From positions 1-64,000 of the forward strand of contig CAYWYR010000017.1 in the NCBI GenBank assembly GCA_964462685.1: a DNA stretch of 64,000 nt, given 5' to 3'. The stretch is from CAYWYR01 sp964462685 (lineage in GTDB: Bacteria; Bacteroidota; Ignavibacteria; Kapaibacteriales; UBA2268). Position 1 is the first letter of the stretch, and each line of letters opens with the position of its first letter. The position numbers and the translations under genes were made by a program. The notes beneath the pieces were generated by a model that saw only the letters and a program-made list of their open reading frames with translations, ran no database searches and had not been told where the DNA came from. This document shows positions 63,011 through 64,000 of the stretch, piece after piece.

Positions 63011-63104
63011 AACTTTTTGTCCCTATTGTTTTTAACAGAGTGAAGTCTATTTTACGAAATTGATACTTGTGTAATGTAATCTATAAATAGAAAAGTAGGA
63101 ATGA

Positions 63105-63425
63105 ATGGATTTTCAAGATAAAGTCATAGAATACGTAATGTCTATACCCTCCGGCAAAGTCTCAACTTACGGCAACATAGCAAAAGCATGTGGTATGGCA
63201 AGTTCAGCCAGACAGGTTGGTTATATTATGAACAGATGTAAAGAAAGGGATGAAGTGCCCTGCCATAGAGTAGTAAATAGAAACGGCTTCCTTACAGGAA
63301 AACTGCATTTTGAAACACCGACCGCCATGGAAGAAAAACTTGCCGATGAAGGTATCGAGTTCGAAAACGTATCAGATGATCTAATTAAGATTGACCTTGA
63401 TAAATATCTTTGGAAAGCAGAATAA
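63105..63425 (+). CDS. MGMT-family DNA-binding protein with active Cys, lacking the N-terminal domain
   Basis: The 106-residue protein matches the C-terminal domain of O6-alkylguanine-DNA alkyltransferase: IPSGKVSTYGNIAKACGMAS, ARQVGYIMNRC and the active-site VPCHRVVNRNG with Cys53. Its length and tail (LTGKLHFETPTAMEEKLADE) resemble alkyltransferase-like (ATL) proteins, but those replace the Cys by Trp or Ala. It may be a minimal alkyltransferase or a damage-sensing protein that has kept the Cys. AGGA lies 4 nt before the ATG. Confidence 0.85.
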   Translation: MDFQDKVIEYVMSIPSGKVSTYGNIAKACGMASSARQVGYIMNRCKERDEVPCHRVVNRNGFLTGKLHFETPTAMEEKLADEGIEFENVSDDLIKIDLDKYLWKAE

Positions 63426-63446
63426 ACAAACTGAACTAAGTTCGAT

Positions 63447-64000
63447 TCAATACGGAAGCTCGCCTACTTTATCATCCCGTACATAAACTATATAGTCCCC
63501 GAACTTACTGATTTTAGTATAGCGTGATTTTATATAAGGCCTGATAATATCCGTCTGTTTTATCTGTGAACTCTGGTTAGGCTCATCCGACCCCCCGTAA
63601 TCGGTCAGTACAAGCATTTTAGGTCCTGCTTCCTCAATCTGCTTGAATATCCTGTTCTGGGCGAGAAGATTGGTACTGATACCTGGATGCAATTCATGGA
63701 AATAAGTCGAAGGTCTTGTATCGGTCAGATGGTAAATCATAACATCATTAACCACGAAATCCGTGTGATCGGTAGGCCCTGAATAAAAGTAATCACCATC
63801 TTCAAGCTTGCTTTTAATTAGTTCCACAGTTGTTACATATCGTTTTGCCCACTTAGTATCTACCGCAGCCGGGAAAAAATCTCTGTGAGCAGAGAGAGTC
63901 TTCTCGCCATTGTTGATCTTGAGCAGGTGGTTACTGAGTTTCAGAATAGGATATCCACCAATAAACAGCAGACTGATTACCGTTACAACTCCACGTGTAT
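63447..64000 (-). CDS. C-terminal part of a membrane glycosyltransferase-like protein (partial, runs off right edge)
   Basis: The frame is open from the stop at 63447 to the window end. The ATG-less piece starting GTG at 63827 is not the true start. The visible 184 residues contain one membrane helix (VVTVISLLFIGGYPILKL) and then a soluble domain (DFFPAAVDTKWAKRY; DFVVNDVMIYHLTDTRPSTY; EAGPKMLVLTDYGG; YTKISKFGDYIVYVRDD). This pattern of a residence/'name-plate' domain after the last helix is usual in ArnT/GT39-like polytopic transferases. The family call is tentative. Confidence 0.6.
   Translation of the reverse strand, partial: TRGVVTVISLLFIGGYPILKLSNHLLKINNGEKTLSAHRDFFPAAVDTKWAKRYVTTVELIKSKLEDGDYFYSGPTDHTDFVVNDVMIYHLTDTRPSTYFHELHPGISTNLLAQNRIFKQIEEAGPKMLVLTDYGGSDEPNQSSQIKQTDIIRPYIKSRYTKISKFGDYIVYVRDDKVGELPY

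Noticed and set aside
63447..63827. Complete 126-residue gene at the right edge
   Set aside because: The frame stays open upstream of the GTG to the window end and includes a membrane helix, so it is the tail of a larger gene.
1..64000. tRNA, rRNA, insertion sequences
   Set aside because: No cloverleaf-like or rRNA-like sequence, transposase ORF or terminal inverted repeats with target duplications were recognised by eye.

Overview
This window looks like a chromosomal segment of a bacterium from the Bacteroidota/Chlorobiota (FCB) group, probably outside the classical Bacteroidia; a Kapabacteria- or Ignavibacteria-like lineage would fit. The evidence is several secreted proteins ending in type IX secretion (T9SS) sorting domains, acidic-tailed lipoproteins, Bacteroidota-style promoter boxes (TTTG spaced from TAnnTTTG), and clear Shine-Dalgarno sequences before several genes, which classical Bacteroidia often lack. 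The lineage call is inference. I saw no rRNA, tRNA, CRISPR array, transposase or phage structural module.

Layout. 1-1030: a dihydrofolate-reductase-family gene packaged like an integron cassette, with an attC-like site behind it and a matching core site in front. 1063-3120: paaZ of phenylacetate catabolism. 3374-7777: a large secreted VWA / beta-propeller / anchor-D / T9SS protein. 7831-9203: two tandem paralogous LuxR-type regulators. 9545-12769: a tricorn-like S41 protease. 13-20.7 kb: envelope genes on the plus strand (small membrane peptide, NlpC/P60 lipoprotein, aat, OmpA-like lipoprotein, class A PBP, FAA hydrolase, putative outer-membrane lipoprotein), the last four tightly packed. 20.7-23.7 kb: a DnaQ/GIY-YIG nuclease fusion and an RsmB-type methyltransferase on the minus strand.

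24.3-43.9 kb is a surface-protein island: a small T9SS protein, a repeat protein of about 2,200 residues that contains an assembly gap of 100 N, and a 4,018-residue Ig-like T9SS adhesin. 44-46 kb holds a c-type cytochrome-like lipoprotein, panB and mazG. 46.2-53.5 kb is a run of small exported proteins: DsbD-N-like, lipoproteins, an LRR protein, and a cysteine-rich protein preceded by an 18-codon leader ORF.

53.7-57.1 kb carries paaA, paaB and paaC of the phenylacetyl-CoA epoxidase. A two-gene module, an unrecognised 258-residue protein plus a PIN-domain nuclease, sits between paaA and paaB. This is the best candidate here for an undescribed toxin-antitoxin-like system. The rest holds a CotH-kinase/lamin-tail secreted protein, a family 2 glycosyltransferase, glmM, a short MGMT-like protein and the C-terminal part of a membrane protein that runs off the right edge.

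Taken together, the segment joins envelope construction (PBP, GlmM, glycosyltransferase, NlpC), a heavy T9SS surface output, and a split aerobic phenylacetate pathway (paaZ about 50 kb from paaABC).
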